From: an uncultured Alphaproteobacteria bacterium
Lineage (GTDB): Bacteria; Pseudomonadota; Alphaproteobacteria; Reyranellales; Reyranellaceae
Assembly: GCA_903929895.1 (NCBI GenBank)
Contig: CAIYWM010000645.1
Span: 1 to 10,566, forward strand
Length of the DNA stretch: 10,566 nucleotides
Direction: 5' to 3'
Position numbers and translations under genes: made by a program. Every line of letters begins with the position of its first letter. Within the stretch, counting starts at the first letter, position 1. Below are positions 1 through 6,410 of the stretch, piece by piece. The notes beneath the pieces were generated by a model. It did not search any database. It saw only the letters and a program-made list of their open reading frames with translations, and was not told the DNA's origin.

Positions 1-19
1 AGGCACAACTAGTCAAAGC

Positions 20-50
20 GTCCGGCGACCTCGGTCTGCCGGACTTTTTT
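20..50 (+). terminator. Rho-independent terminator of an upstream plus-strand gene
   Basis: A 7-bp perfect GC-rich stem (GTCCGGC at 20-26, GCCGGAC at 38-44) is followed directly by six T residues (45-50). The 11-base loop can close further through GAC (27-29) pairing with GTC (34-36). The T-run is on the plus strand, so it ends plus-strand transcription entering from the left. Reading from base 1, frame 1 meets TAG at 10-12, which could be the stop of the upstream gene, but three codons are too few to prove this. The hairpin insulates the following efflux operon from read-through. Confidence 0.85.
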
Positions 51-59
51 CTTTCTGCC

Positions 60-88
60 TTGAACCCGGTCTGGTTTCGCATTACATG
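60..88 (+). promoter_or_regulatory. Candidate sigma-70-type promoter of the tetR-efflux operon
   Basis: TTGAAC (60-65) and TACATG (83-88) are separated by 17 bases, matching the -35/-10 layout of a housekeeping promoter with a good -35 and a mediocre -10. The expected transcription start is around 95, which puts the palindrome at 102-115 just downstream, a typical repressor position. The assignment is by eye only, and alphaproteobacterial promoters are often degenerate. Confidence 0.35.
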
Positions 89-95
89 CCGAAAC

Positions 96-743
96 ATGGA
101 TACTGACCGGTCAGTCAATAACGATAACGCCACCCCGGCCCGTGTGCGGCGCCCGGCGGATCGCGCGTCCGAGATTGCCCGCGCCGCCCTCGAACTCTTC
201 GTCACCCGCGGATTTGCCGCGACCAAGCTCGAGGACGTCGCCAAGGAGGCCTCGGTCAGCAAGGGACTCCCGTACCTATACTTCAAGAGCAAGGAAGAGC
301 TTTTCAAGGCGGTGATTTCCGAGGCAATCGCAGGCCCGCTCGCGGAGGCGAATGACGTAATCGACCGTTTCGAGGGCAGCAGCGAAGACCTCCTCCGCGC
401 GCTGGTCGACGGCTTCCGTGCCTTCGAGGAGACGCCGGCCGGTGGTGTCGTGAAGCTGATCCTGGCCGAGGCCGGCAACTTCCCTGACGTCGCCAAATAC
501 TACTGCACGCACTTCGACGTGCGCGGCCGCGACCTCTTCATCCGCACCTTGCGCCGCGGCGTAAGAAGCGGCGAATTCAGGCCCCTGCCCGACCTCGAAA
601 CCACAGCCATCGTCATCCTGCAGCCACTCGCGATGTTCTCCGTCTGGAAGCGCTCCCTGGCTCCCTTCGATCCCGGCAAGGTCGACGGCGACCGCTTCTA
701 CACCGCCTATTTCGACTTCGTTCTCAAAGGGCTACGGCCATGA
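96..743 (+). CDS. TetR/AcrR family transcriptional regulator of the efflux operon
   Basis: This is a 215-residue DNA-binding repressor, the usual length for TetR proteins. Residues about 23-69 form the N-terminal three-helix DNA-binding domain. It shows the family pattern of a first helix ending in ALELF, then TRGF, a helix-turn-helix around residues 45-63 (LEDVAKEASVSKG), and the YLYFKSKEELF signature. The rest is the helical ligand and dimer domain. ATG 96 is chosen over an in-frame TTG at 60, which falls in the candidate -35 box. GTG 144 is also possible, and no site has a clear ribosome-binding sequence. The stop overlaps the next start (ATGA, 740-743), so the adaptor is translationally coupled. 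Being first in the operon, next to a palindrome, suggests an autoregulated repressor relieved by a pump substrate. The ligand cannot be read from the sequence. Confidence 0.93.
   Translation: MDTDRSVNNDNATPARVRRPADRASEIARAALELFVTRGFAATKLEDVAKEASVSKGLPYLYFKSKEELFKAVISEAIAGPLAEANDVIDRFEGSSEDLLRALVDGFRAFEETPAGGVVKLILAEAGNFPDVAKYYCTHFDVRGRDLFIRTLRRGVRSGEFRPLPDLETTAIVILQPLAMFSVWKRSLAPFDPGKVDGDRFYTAYFDFVLKGLRP
102..115. promoter_or_regulatory. 14-bp perfect palindrome, likely TetR-family operator
   Basis: ACTGACCGGTCAGT reads identically on both strands. GACCGGTC-centred palindromes of this kind are typical of operators bound by TetR/AcrR-type repressors that control adjacent efflux genes. It lies immediately before, or inside, the 5' end of the regulator gene and after a candidate promoter. 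Binding here would shut off the regulator, adaptor and pump together. If translation starts at ATG 96 the palindrome is read as codons 3-7. If it starts at GTG 144 the palindrome lies in the leader. Confidence 0.65.
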
Positions 744-1873
744 AGACCACGACCAAGATCGTCATCGCCATCGTCAGCGCCGCTCTCGTGCTGGGAGGCG
801 GTGCCCTTGCCTGGAAGAACGGCAAGGGGACGGCCCCGGCCGGCAATGGTGCGGCCGCCACCAAAGTTGCCGACCGCCTCCTCGAACTGATTCCCGCAGA
901 GGTCCACACGATCAAGCCGCGTGGCCTGGTCGATGTGGTTCGGTTCACCGGCACCACGCAGCCGATCGACCAGACCATCGTGAAGGGTCGCGTTGCAGGA
1001 CGCCTGGCCGAGGTGCTGGTCCGGGAAGGCGACCGTGTCACCGAGGGCCAGGTGCTCGCACGCTTCGAGACGACCGAATTGCAGGCCAAGATGAACGAGC
1101 GGCTGTCGGCCCTCGAGGCCGCTCGGGCCGACGCGCGTTGGACGGCACGCGACCGGTCGGACAAGGAGACCTTGGCCAATCGCAACATCGTCTCGCAATC
1201 GGCGGCCGACCAGGCGCGCTCGACGGCGGAAAATCGCGCCTCCATGGTCGCCGTCGCCGAGGCCCAGCTCGATGTCGCGCGCAAGAACCTGGCCGATGCC
1301 GAGGTCAGGGCGCCCTTCGATGGCGTGGTGGGCGAGCGCATCGCCAACCAGGGCGAGTCGCTGCCGATCGACGGCAAGATCCTGGCCCTTCTCGACACCA
1401 GCCACGTCGAGATCGCCGCACAGATGCCGGCCGCCGACGTCATCCGCATGAAGGTGGGCCAGACCGCCCAGGTCAACCTCGAAGGCTTCGGCGATCGCGT
1501 CTTCAGCGGCAAGATCACCCGCATCAGCCCGACGACGCAGCCGGGCTCGCGCTCGATCCCGGTCTATGTCGAGATCGTCGACCGCCACGAGGCACTGCGC
1601 GGCGGCCTGTTCGGCACCGGCACCGTCACCGTGGCGGAGAAGGGTCATGCCCTGGCCGTACCGTCCTCGGCGATGCGCAAGGACGACCAGGGAGACTATG
1701 TGCTGATCGTCGAGGACGGCACACTCGTGCGCAAGCCGGTGGGCGCCGTCCGCACCTGGTCGCGTGGCGAGCTGGTCGAGGTTAAGGGCCTGGAATCGGG
1801 CATGACGGTGGTCTCGGCCCCCCTGCCCGGCCTGCATGCCGGACAGAAGGTCAAGATCGTCGAGACCCGCTAG
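740..1873 (+). CDS. RND efflux periplasmic adaptor subunit (membrane fusion protein, HlyD/AcrA type)
   Basis: The 377-residue adaptor links an inner-membrane RND pump to an outer-membrane channel. Residues about 6-25 are a hydrophobic signal anchor with no lipobox cysteine, so it is probably anchored by a transmembrane helix rather than a lipid. Lipoyl half-domains lie around 77-111 and 188-219, the second with the conserved APFDG motif (191-195). Between them (about 112-187) is an alanine- and glutamate-rich helical hairpin that contacts the channel. A beta-barrel domain (about 220-298) and a membrane-proximal domain (about 300-374) follow. The start overlaps the regulator stop by 4 bases, with AAGGG (727-731) eight bases upstream as ribosome-binding site. 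The short hairpin is that of a simple RND adaptor. Family assignment is secure, but the substrate is unknown. Confidence 0.95.
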   Translation: MKTTTKIVIAIVSAALVLGGGALAWKNGKGTAPAGNGAAATKVADRLLELIPAEVHTIKPRGLVDVVRFTGTTQPIDQTIVKGRVAGRLAEVLVREGDRVTEGQVLARFETTELQAKMNERLSALEAARADARWTARDRSDKETLANRNIVSQSAADQARSTAENRASMVAVAEAQLDVARKNLADAEVRAPFDGVVGERIANQGESLPIDGKILALLDTSHVEIAAQMPAADVIRMKVGQTAQVNLEGFGDRVFSGKITRISPTTQPGSRSIPVYVEIVDRHEALRGGLFGTGTVTVAEKGHALAVPSSAMRKDDQGDYVLIVEDGTLVRKPVGAVRTWSRGELVEVKGLESGMTVVSAPLPGLHAGQKVKIVETR

Positions 1874-1884
1874 GAGACACGGCC

Positions 1885-4800
1885 GTGAAGCTCACCCAGA
1901 TCGCGGTCGACAATCCGGTCTTCGCCACCATGATGATGGTGGCGTTGCTGGTGATGGGCCTGTTCTCCTACCGCCAGCTCGGCATCGACCAGTTCCCCAA
2001 CGTCGACTTTCCCATCGTCGTGGTCACGACCGACTATCCCGGCGCGTCGCCGGAGACGGTCGAAAGCGAGATCAGCCGCAAGATCGAGGAATCGGTCAAC
2101 GCCATCGCGGGCCTCAAGACGCTCACCTCGCGCTCCCTCGAAGGCAAGTCGATCGTCATCGCCGAGTTCGAACTTTCGGTTCCCTCCGCCGTCGCCATGC
2201 AGGACGTCCGCGAGAAGGTCCAGATGGTCCGGGCCTCCTTCCGGCCGGAGATCAAGGAGCCGCTGATCCAGCGGTTCAATCCCGACGACCAGCCCATCGT
2301 CTCGATCGCCGTGCGCTCCGATGTCCGCTCGGTGCGCGACCTCACGACCCTCGCCGACCAGATCATCATCAAGCGCCTGCAGACCGTCCGCGACGTCGGT
2401 CGCGCCACCATCGCCGGCGGGCTGAAGCGCCAGATCAACATCGAGCTCGATCCAGGCCGCATGCATGCGCTGCGCGTCGGCGTGAATGACATCATGCGGG
2501 CGATCAAGGACGAAAATCAGAACTTTCCCGCCGGCAACGTCCAGCGCGGCAACGACGATCGCGTGATCGAGGTCACCGGCCGCGTCGTCGATCCGGGCGA
2601 CTTCGCCGACCTGATCGTGGCCCGCCGCGGCCAGGCCCCCGTCTACCTCCGCCAGGTCGCCACCGTGGTCGACGGCCAGCAGGAGCTGGAGAACGTCGCC
2701 ACCCTGAACGGCGAACGGGCGCTCGCCATCGACGTCGTAAAGACACAGGGCTCCAATACGATCGAGGTGGCCCGCGGGGTCCGCCGCACCGTTGCCGAGT
2801 TGCAGGCCTCCCTGCCCGCCGATGTGAAGCTGGAAATCGTGCGCGACAGTTCGCGCGGTATCCAGAACTCGGTCAACAACGTCCAGCAGACCATGGTCGA
2901 GGGCGGTCTGCTGACCATCGCCATCGTCTTCCTGTTCCTGCATTCCTGGCGCAGCACCGTCATCACCGGTCTCGCGCTGCCGATCTCGGTGTTCGGCGCC
3001 TTCATGGTGATGGCGGCCTTCGGATTCACGTTGAACGTGCTGACCCTGATGGCGCTCAGCCTGGCGATCGGTATCCTGATCGACGATGCGATCGTGGTGC
3101 GCGAGAACATCATGCGCCATATCGGCTTCGGCAAGACCCACCGCCAGGCCGCGATCGACGGCACCAACGAAATCGGCCTGGCCGTGCTCGCAACCACCTT
3201 CTGTATCGTGGCGGTGTTCCTGCCCGTCGCCTTCATGGGCGGCATCATCGGCCGCTTCTTCTTCCAGTTCGGCGTGATGGTTTCGGCCGCCGTGCTGATC
3301 TCCCTGTTCGTGTCCTTCACGCTCGACCCGATGCTGTCGTCGGTCTGGTACGACCCGCAGGCGCACGGCAACGGCCGCTTCGCCCGCATCGTCAACAGCA
3401 CCCAGGAGAAGGCCAACGGTGTCTATCGCGTCGTGCTCGCCTGGGCGCTGCGCTGGCCCAAGACCACCCTGCTGATCGCGCTCGCAACCTTCGTGGGCAG
3501 CTTCGCGCTGCCGAAGTACATCGGCTTCGAGTTCGTCCCCCAGGCCGACCTCGGCGAGCAGGTCGTCAGCATCGAGACGCCGGTGGGCTCCTCGCTGGAA
3601 TACACCGAGGCCAAGATGCGGCAGGTCGATGCCGCGCTGCGCGAGTTTCCCGAGATCGACTACACCTACGGCACGGTCAACACCGGCTACGCCAACGGCA
3701 AGAACCAGGCGAGTCTCTATCTCAAGCTGAAGCCGCTGAAGGATCGCAAGCGCTCGCCCGAGCAGCTCGCCCAGCCGATCCGCGAGCGGCTGGCCAGTAT
3801 CCCGGGCATACTGGTTTCCATCAACATTCCGGGCGGACCGGGCGGCGGCATCCAGAAGCAGCTCCAGCTTTCGCTGCAGGGACCCGACACCAACGTGCTC
3901 GACACGATCTCCCAGGACGTGATGAAGCGCGCCGCCGGCATCCGTGGCCTGGTCGATCTCGACCGCAACCTCAAAGCCGCCAAGCCGATCCTGTCGGTCC
4001 GCCTGCGCCGCGACGCGGCTTCGGATCTCGGCCTGGGGACCGCCGCGGTCGCCCAATCCTTGCGCCCTCTGTTCGCAGGTGACGAAACCAGCCTGTGGCG
4101 GGCGCCCGACGGGGAGAACTACATGGTCATGGTCCGCCTGCCGACCGACGACCGCACCGGCATCGCCGACCTGCACCGCGTCTGGTTCACCGCTGGGACC
4201 GAGGCCAACGGCCTGCCGCGCATGGTCCATATTGCGCAGATCGCCGATGTCGTGACCGATGTCGGCGCCTCGCAGATCAACCGCCGCGACCTCAACCGCG
4301 AGGTCCAGATCACCGCGAACGTCTACGGCCGCTCGGCCGGCGAGGTTTCGAGTGAACTGCAGCAGATCCTGACCGAGATAAAGCTGCCCCCCGGATACCG
4401 CTTCGTGTTCGGCGGCTCGACCAAGGACATCGCGGAGAGTGCGGCCTATGCCGGCCAGGCGCTCCTGATGGCGGTCATCCTGATCTACCTGATCCTGGCG
4501 TCGCAGTTCGGCAGCTTCCTGCAGCCGATCGCCATCATGATGTCGCTGCCGATGTCGCTGATCGGCGTGTTCCTCGGCCTCCTGGTCGCCGGCACGACGC
4601 TCAACATCTTCTCGGCGATCGGCTTCATCATGCTGATGGGCCTGGTTACCAAGAACGCCATCCTCCTGGTCGACTTCTTCAATCAGGCTCGCGAGCGCGG
4701 AACGCCGGTCAACGAGGCCCTGCTCGAGGCCGGCTCGATCCGGCTGCGGCCCATCCTGATGACCACGCTCGCCATGGTGTTCGGCATGTTGCCGCTGGCG

Positions 4801-4998
4801 CTGGGCCTCGGCGAGGGTGCCACCCAGCGCGCTCCGATGGCACATGCCGTGATCGGCGGCCTGATCAGCTCGACCCTGCTCACCCTGGTCGTCGTCCCCG
4901 TGGTGCTGGTCTACATCGACCGGCTCAGCCTGTGGGCGACACGCCGGTTCAGCCGCTCGGCCGACGAGGTGGCCCGCGAACACAAGCCTGCCGAGTAG
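1885..4998 (+). CDS. RND efflux transporter permease (HAE1/AcrB type)
   Basis: The 1037-residue proton-driven inner-membrane pump has the normal family length and exports hydrophobic or amphiphilic compounds with the adjacent adaptor. Helix TM1 lies at about 12-30. Helices TM2-6 lie at about 337-484 and TM8-12 at about 858-1012, with two large periplasmic porter/docking loops (about 31-336 and 545-857). The proton-relay pair D400/D401 in TM4 (GILIDDAIV) and K923 in TM10 (VTKNAILLVDF) are present at the positions equivalent to AcrB D407/D408 and K940. A glycine-rich run (650-655) lies in the second loop. The start is GTG 1885, with GGAG at 1873-1876 overlapping the preceding TAG stop. A frame-shifted or broken copy is excluded because the reading frame is intact. 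No outer-membrane factor follows, so the channel must be encoded elsewhere. Substrate cannot be inferred. Confidence 0.97.
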   Translation: MKLTQIAVDNPVFATMMMVALLVMGLFSYRQLGIDQFPNVDFPIVVVTTDYPGASPETVESEISRKIEESVNAIAGLKTLTSRSLEGKSIVIAEFELSVPSAVAMQDVREKVQMVRASFRPEIKEPLIQRFNPDDQPIVSIAVRSDVRSVRDLTTLADQIIIKRLQTVRDVGRATIAGGLKRQINIELDPGRMHALRVGVNDIMRAIKDENQNFPAGNVQRGNDDRVIEVTGRVVDPGDFADLIVARRGQAPVYLRQVATVVDGQQELENVATLNGERALAIDVVKTQGSNTIEVARGVRRTVAELQASLPADVKLEIVRDSSRGIQNSVNNVQQTMVEGGLLTIAIVFLFLHSWRSTVITGLALPISVFGAFMVMAAFGFTLNVLTLMALSLAIGILIDDAIVVRENIMRHIGFGKTHRQAAIDGTNEIGLAVLATTFCIVAVFLPVAFMGGIIGRFFFQFGVMVSAAVLISLFVSFTLDPMLSSVWYDPQAHGNGRFARIVNSTQEKANGVYRVVLAWALRWPKTTLLIALATFVGSFALPKYIGFEFVPQADLGEQVVSIETPVGSSLEYTEAKMRQVDAALREFPEIDYTYGTVNTGYANGKNQASLYLKLKPLKDRKRSPEQLAQPIRERLASIPGILVSINIPGGPGGGIQKQLQLSLQGPDTNVLDTISQDVMKRAAGIRGLVDLDRNLKAAKPILSVRLRRDAASDLGLGTAAVAQSLRPLFAGDETSLWRAPDGENYMVMVRLPTDDRTGIADLHRVWFTAGTEANGLPRMVHIAQIADVVTDVGASQINRRDLNREVQITANVYGRSAGEVSSELQQILTEIKLPPGYRFVFGGSTKDIAESAAYAGQALLMAVILIYLILASQFGSFLQPIAIMMSLPMSLIGVFLGLLVAGTTLNIFSAIGFIMLMGLVTKNAILLVDFFNQARERGTPVNEALLEAGSIRLRPILMTTLAMVFGMLPLALGLGEGATQRAPMAHAVIGGLISSTLLTLVVVPVVLVYIDRLSLWATRRFSRSADEVAREHKPAE

Positions 4999-5026
4999 AA
5001 TCAGGGGCACCGATTGGCCATCGCGC

Positions 5027-5042
5027 TGGCACGATTCGCGCT
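5027..5042 (+). promoter_or_regulatory. Possible sigma-54-like -24/-12 element
   Basis: TGGCACG (5027-5033) matches the -24 half of the RpoN consensus exactly. A GC pair at 5040-5041 stands at the correct 10-base spacing for the -12 half, but the two T residues expected before it are G and C. The element ends 11 bases before the acyltransferase ATG, which would leave an almost leaderless transcript. In GC-rich DNA such a match may be chance. The rest of the 55-base gap (4999-5053) shows no terminator and no clear ribosome-binding site. Confidence 0.2.
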
Positions 5043-5053
5043 ATGCTGGCCTC

Positions 5054-6232
5054 ATGCCGGATGATGCCCCGACGGTCGGCCTGCGCGTCGTCGATTCGCT
5101 TGCAGCGGTCGACGCCGCCCAGTGGGATGCCTGCGCGCTCGCTCCGGGCTCGGCAGGCAATCCCTTCCTCAGCTACCGCTTCCTGAAGGCGCTGGAGGAC
5201 TCGAAATCGGTCGGCCGGCGCACCGGCTGGCAGCCGCAGTATCTGCTGGCCGAGTCTGACGACGGAACGCTCCAGGGTGCCGCGCCGCTCTACATGAAGA
5301 GCCATTCGCAGGGCGAGTATGTGTTCGACCATGGCTGGGCGCAGGCGCTGGAGCGCGCGGGCGGTCGCTACTATCCCAAACTCCAGATCGCCGTGCCTTT
5401 CACACCGGTCCCCGGTCCGCGTCTTTTCGCCCGCCCCGGCCCGATGGCCGATGCCGTGCGCGACGCCCTGATCGACATGCTGGCCAAGGTCGCCGACGAC
5501 AACAACATCAGTTCGGTCCACGCCACCTTCTGCACCGAAGAGGAATGGAAGCGCTTCGGCGCACGCGGCTGGCTGCTGCGGTTGGGACAGCAGTATCACT
5601 GGAGCAATGACGGCTACCGGACCTTCGACGATTTCCTGGCGGCGCTCGCTTCACGCAAGCGCAAGGCGATCCGGAAGGAGCGCGACGCCGTGCGGCGCGA
5701 AGGCCTGGTCATCCACACGCTGAGCGGGGACGACATCCGGCCCGAGCACTGGGATGCCTTCTTCGCCTTCTACATGGATACCGGCGGCCGCAAGTGGGGC
5801 ACGCCCTACCTGACGCGGTCCTTCTTCGACATCCTGGGCTCGACCATGGCCGACAAGGTCGTGCTCGTCCTGGCCGAAGCCGACGGACGGCCGGTCGGCG
5901 GAGCGCTCAACCTCAAGGGCGACGACACGCTCTACGGACGCTATTGGGGCTGCCTCGAAAGTCACGCCTTCCTGCATTTCGAGGCCTGCTACTATCAGGC
6001 CATCGACTATGCGATCGCCCACGGGCTGGCCCGGGTCGAGGCCGGCGCGCAGGGCGACCACAAGATTCAGCGGGGCTACCTGCCGGTGCCGACCTACTCC
6101 GCCCACTGGATCGTGGATCCGAACTTCCGCCGCGCCGTCGACGATTACCTCAAGCGCGAGCGACCCGCCGTGCAGCAGGAGATCGAAGGGCTGATGCAGT
6201 ATTCGCCGTTCCGGAAAGAAAACGAGGCCTGA
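5054..6232 (+). CDS. FemAB-like GNAT-fold acyltransferase (PF04339 family, formerly DUF482)
   Basis: The 392-residue soluble protein spans the full length of the PF04339 family, annotated as peptidoglycan biosynthesis/recognition and related in fold to FemAB aminoacyltransferases. Family features are NPFLSYRFLKALE near the N-terminus (36-48) and a lysine/arginine-rich segment after the domain linker (201-209). GRYWG (295-299), HFEACYYQAIDYA (308-320) and GAQGDHKIQRGY (331-342) lie in the C-terminal GNAT half. No signal peptide or membrane helix is visible, so it should act in the cytoplasm. The biochemical substrate of this family is not established, and a cell-wall role is inferred from the FemAB relationship. 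ATG 5054 is the only good start. It lies 55 bases after the RND gene on the same strand, so it may be read by run-through, but its function looks unrelated. Its stop is 4 bases from the stop of the converging minus-strand unit. Confidence 0.88.
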   Translation: MPDDAPTVGLRVVDSLAAVDAAQWDACALAPGSAGNPFLSYRFLKALEDSKSVGRRTGWQPQYLLAESDDGTLQGAAPLYMKSHSQGEYVFDHGWAQALERAGGRYYPKLQIAVPFTPVPGPRLFARPGPMADAVRDALIDMLAKVADDNNISSVHATFCTEEEWKRFGARGWLLRLGQQYHWSNDGYRTFDDFLAALASRKRKAIRKERDAVRREGLVIHTLSGDDIRPEHWDAFFAFYMDTGGRKWGTPYLTRSFFDILGSTMADKVVLVLAEADGRPVGGALNLKGDDTLYGRYWGCLESHAFLHFEACYYQAIDYAIAHGLARVEAGAQGDHKIQRGYLPVPTYSAHWIVDPNFRRAVDDYLKRERPAVQQEIEGLMQYSPFRKENEA

Positions 6233-6236
6233 CGGC

Positions 6237-6410
6237 CTACTTGGCCATCAGGACGCCGAAGAAGAATACAACGAAGAAGACGAGCTGCTCGGTGAGCCCG
6301 AGCGGCGCCTGCCAGCCGATCTTGTCGACGATGAACAGGACTACCCAGAACACCGCGGTGGCGAGCACCGCGGCGCGAAAGGCGATCCAGAGAGGCTTGA
6401 AGGCGCTCAC
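6237..6410 (-). CDS. Small two-helix membrane protein, translationally coupled to clpA
   Basis: This 57-residue reading frame starts at GTG (6410-6408), whose first G is the last base of the clpA stop TAG, and ends at TAG (6239-6237). It has two hydrophobic segments, about 9-28 and 42-56 (QLVFFVVFFFGVLMA), joined by a short loop with D29, K30 and W33. The C-terminus is a single lysine. The layout predicts a hairpin inner-membrane protein. I do not recognise a family. The one-base overlap with clpA implies translation by re-initiation after ClpA, and no separate ribosome-binding site is placed correctly. Hydrophobic codons fill the frame to its end, and it exactly fills the gap between clpA and the converging gene, which supports a real gene. 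Function is unknown. A link to ClpAP proteolysis at the membrane is only a guess from position. Confidence 0.7.
   Translation of the reverse strand: MSAFKPLWIAFRAAVLATAVFWVVLFIVDKIGWQAPLGLTEQLVFFVVFFFGVLMAK

Noticed and set aside
60..62. TTG at 60 as the start of the TetR gene
   Set aside because: It falls in the candidate -35 box just after the terminator, has no ribosome-binding site, and adds 12 residues not typical of the family.
707..1837. Long minus-strand frames opposite the adaptor gene
   Set aside because: They are low-complexity shadow translations. The plus-strand adaptor has intact lipoyl, hairpin and barrel segments and a good ribosome-binding site.
1870..5010. A 1046-codon open frame on the minus strand covering the whole RND pump gene
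   Set aside because: The predicted product is rich in D, H, R, Q and G without recognisable domains, as expected for the antisense of a GC-rich gene whose third codon positions are G or C. The plus strand encodes a complete RND pump with all key residues.
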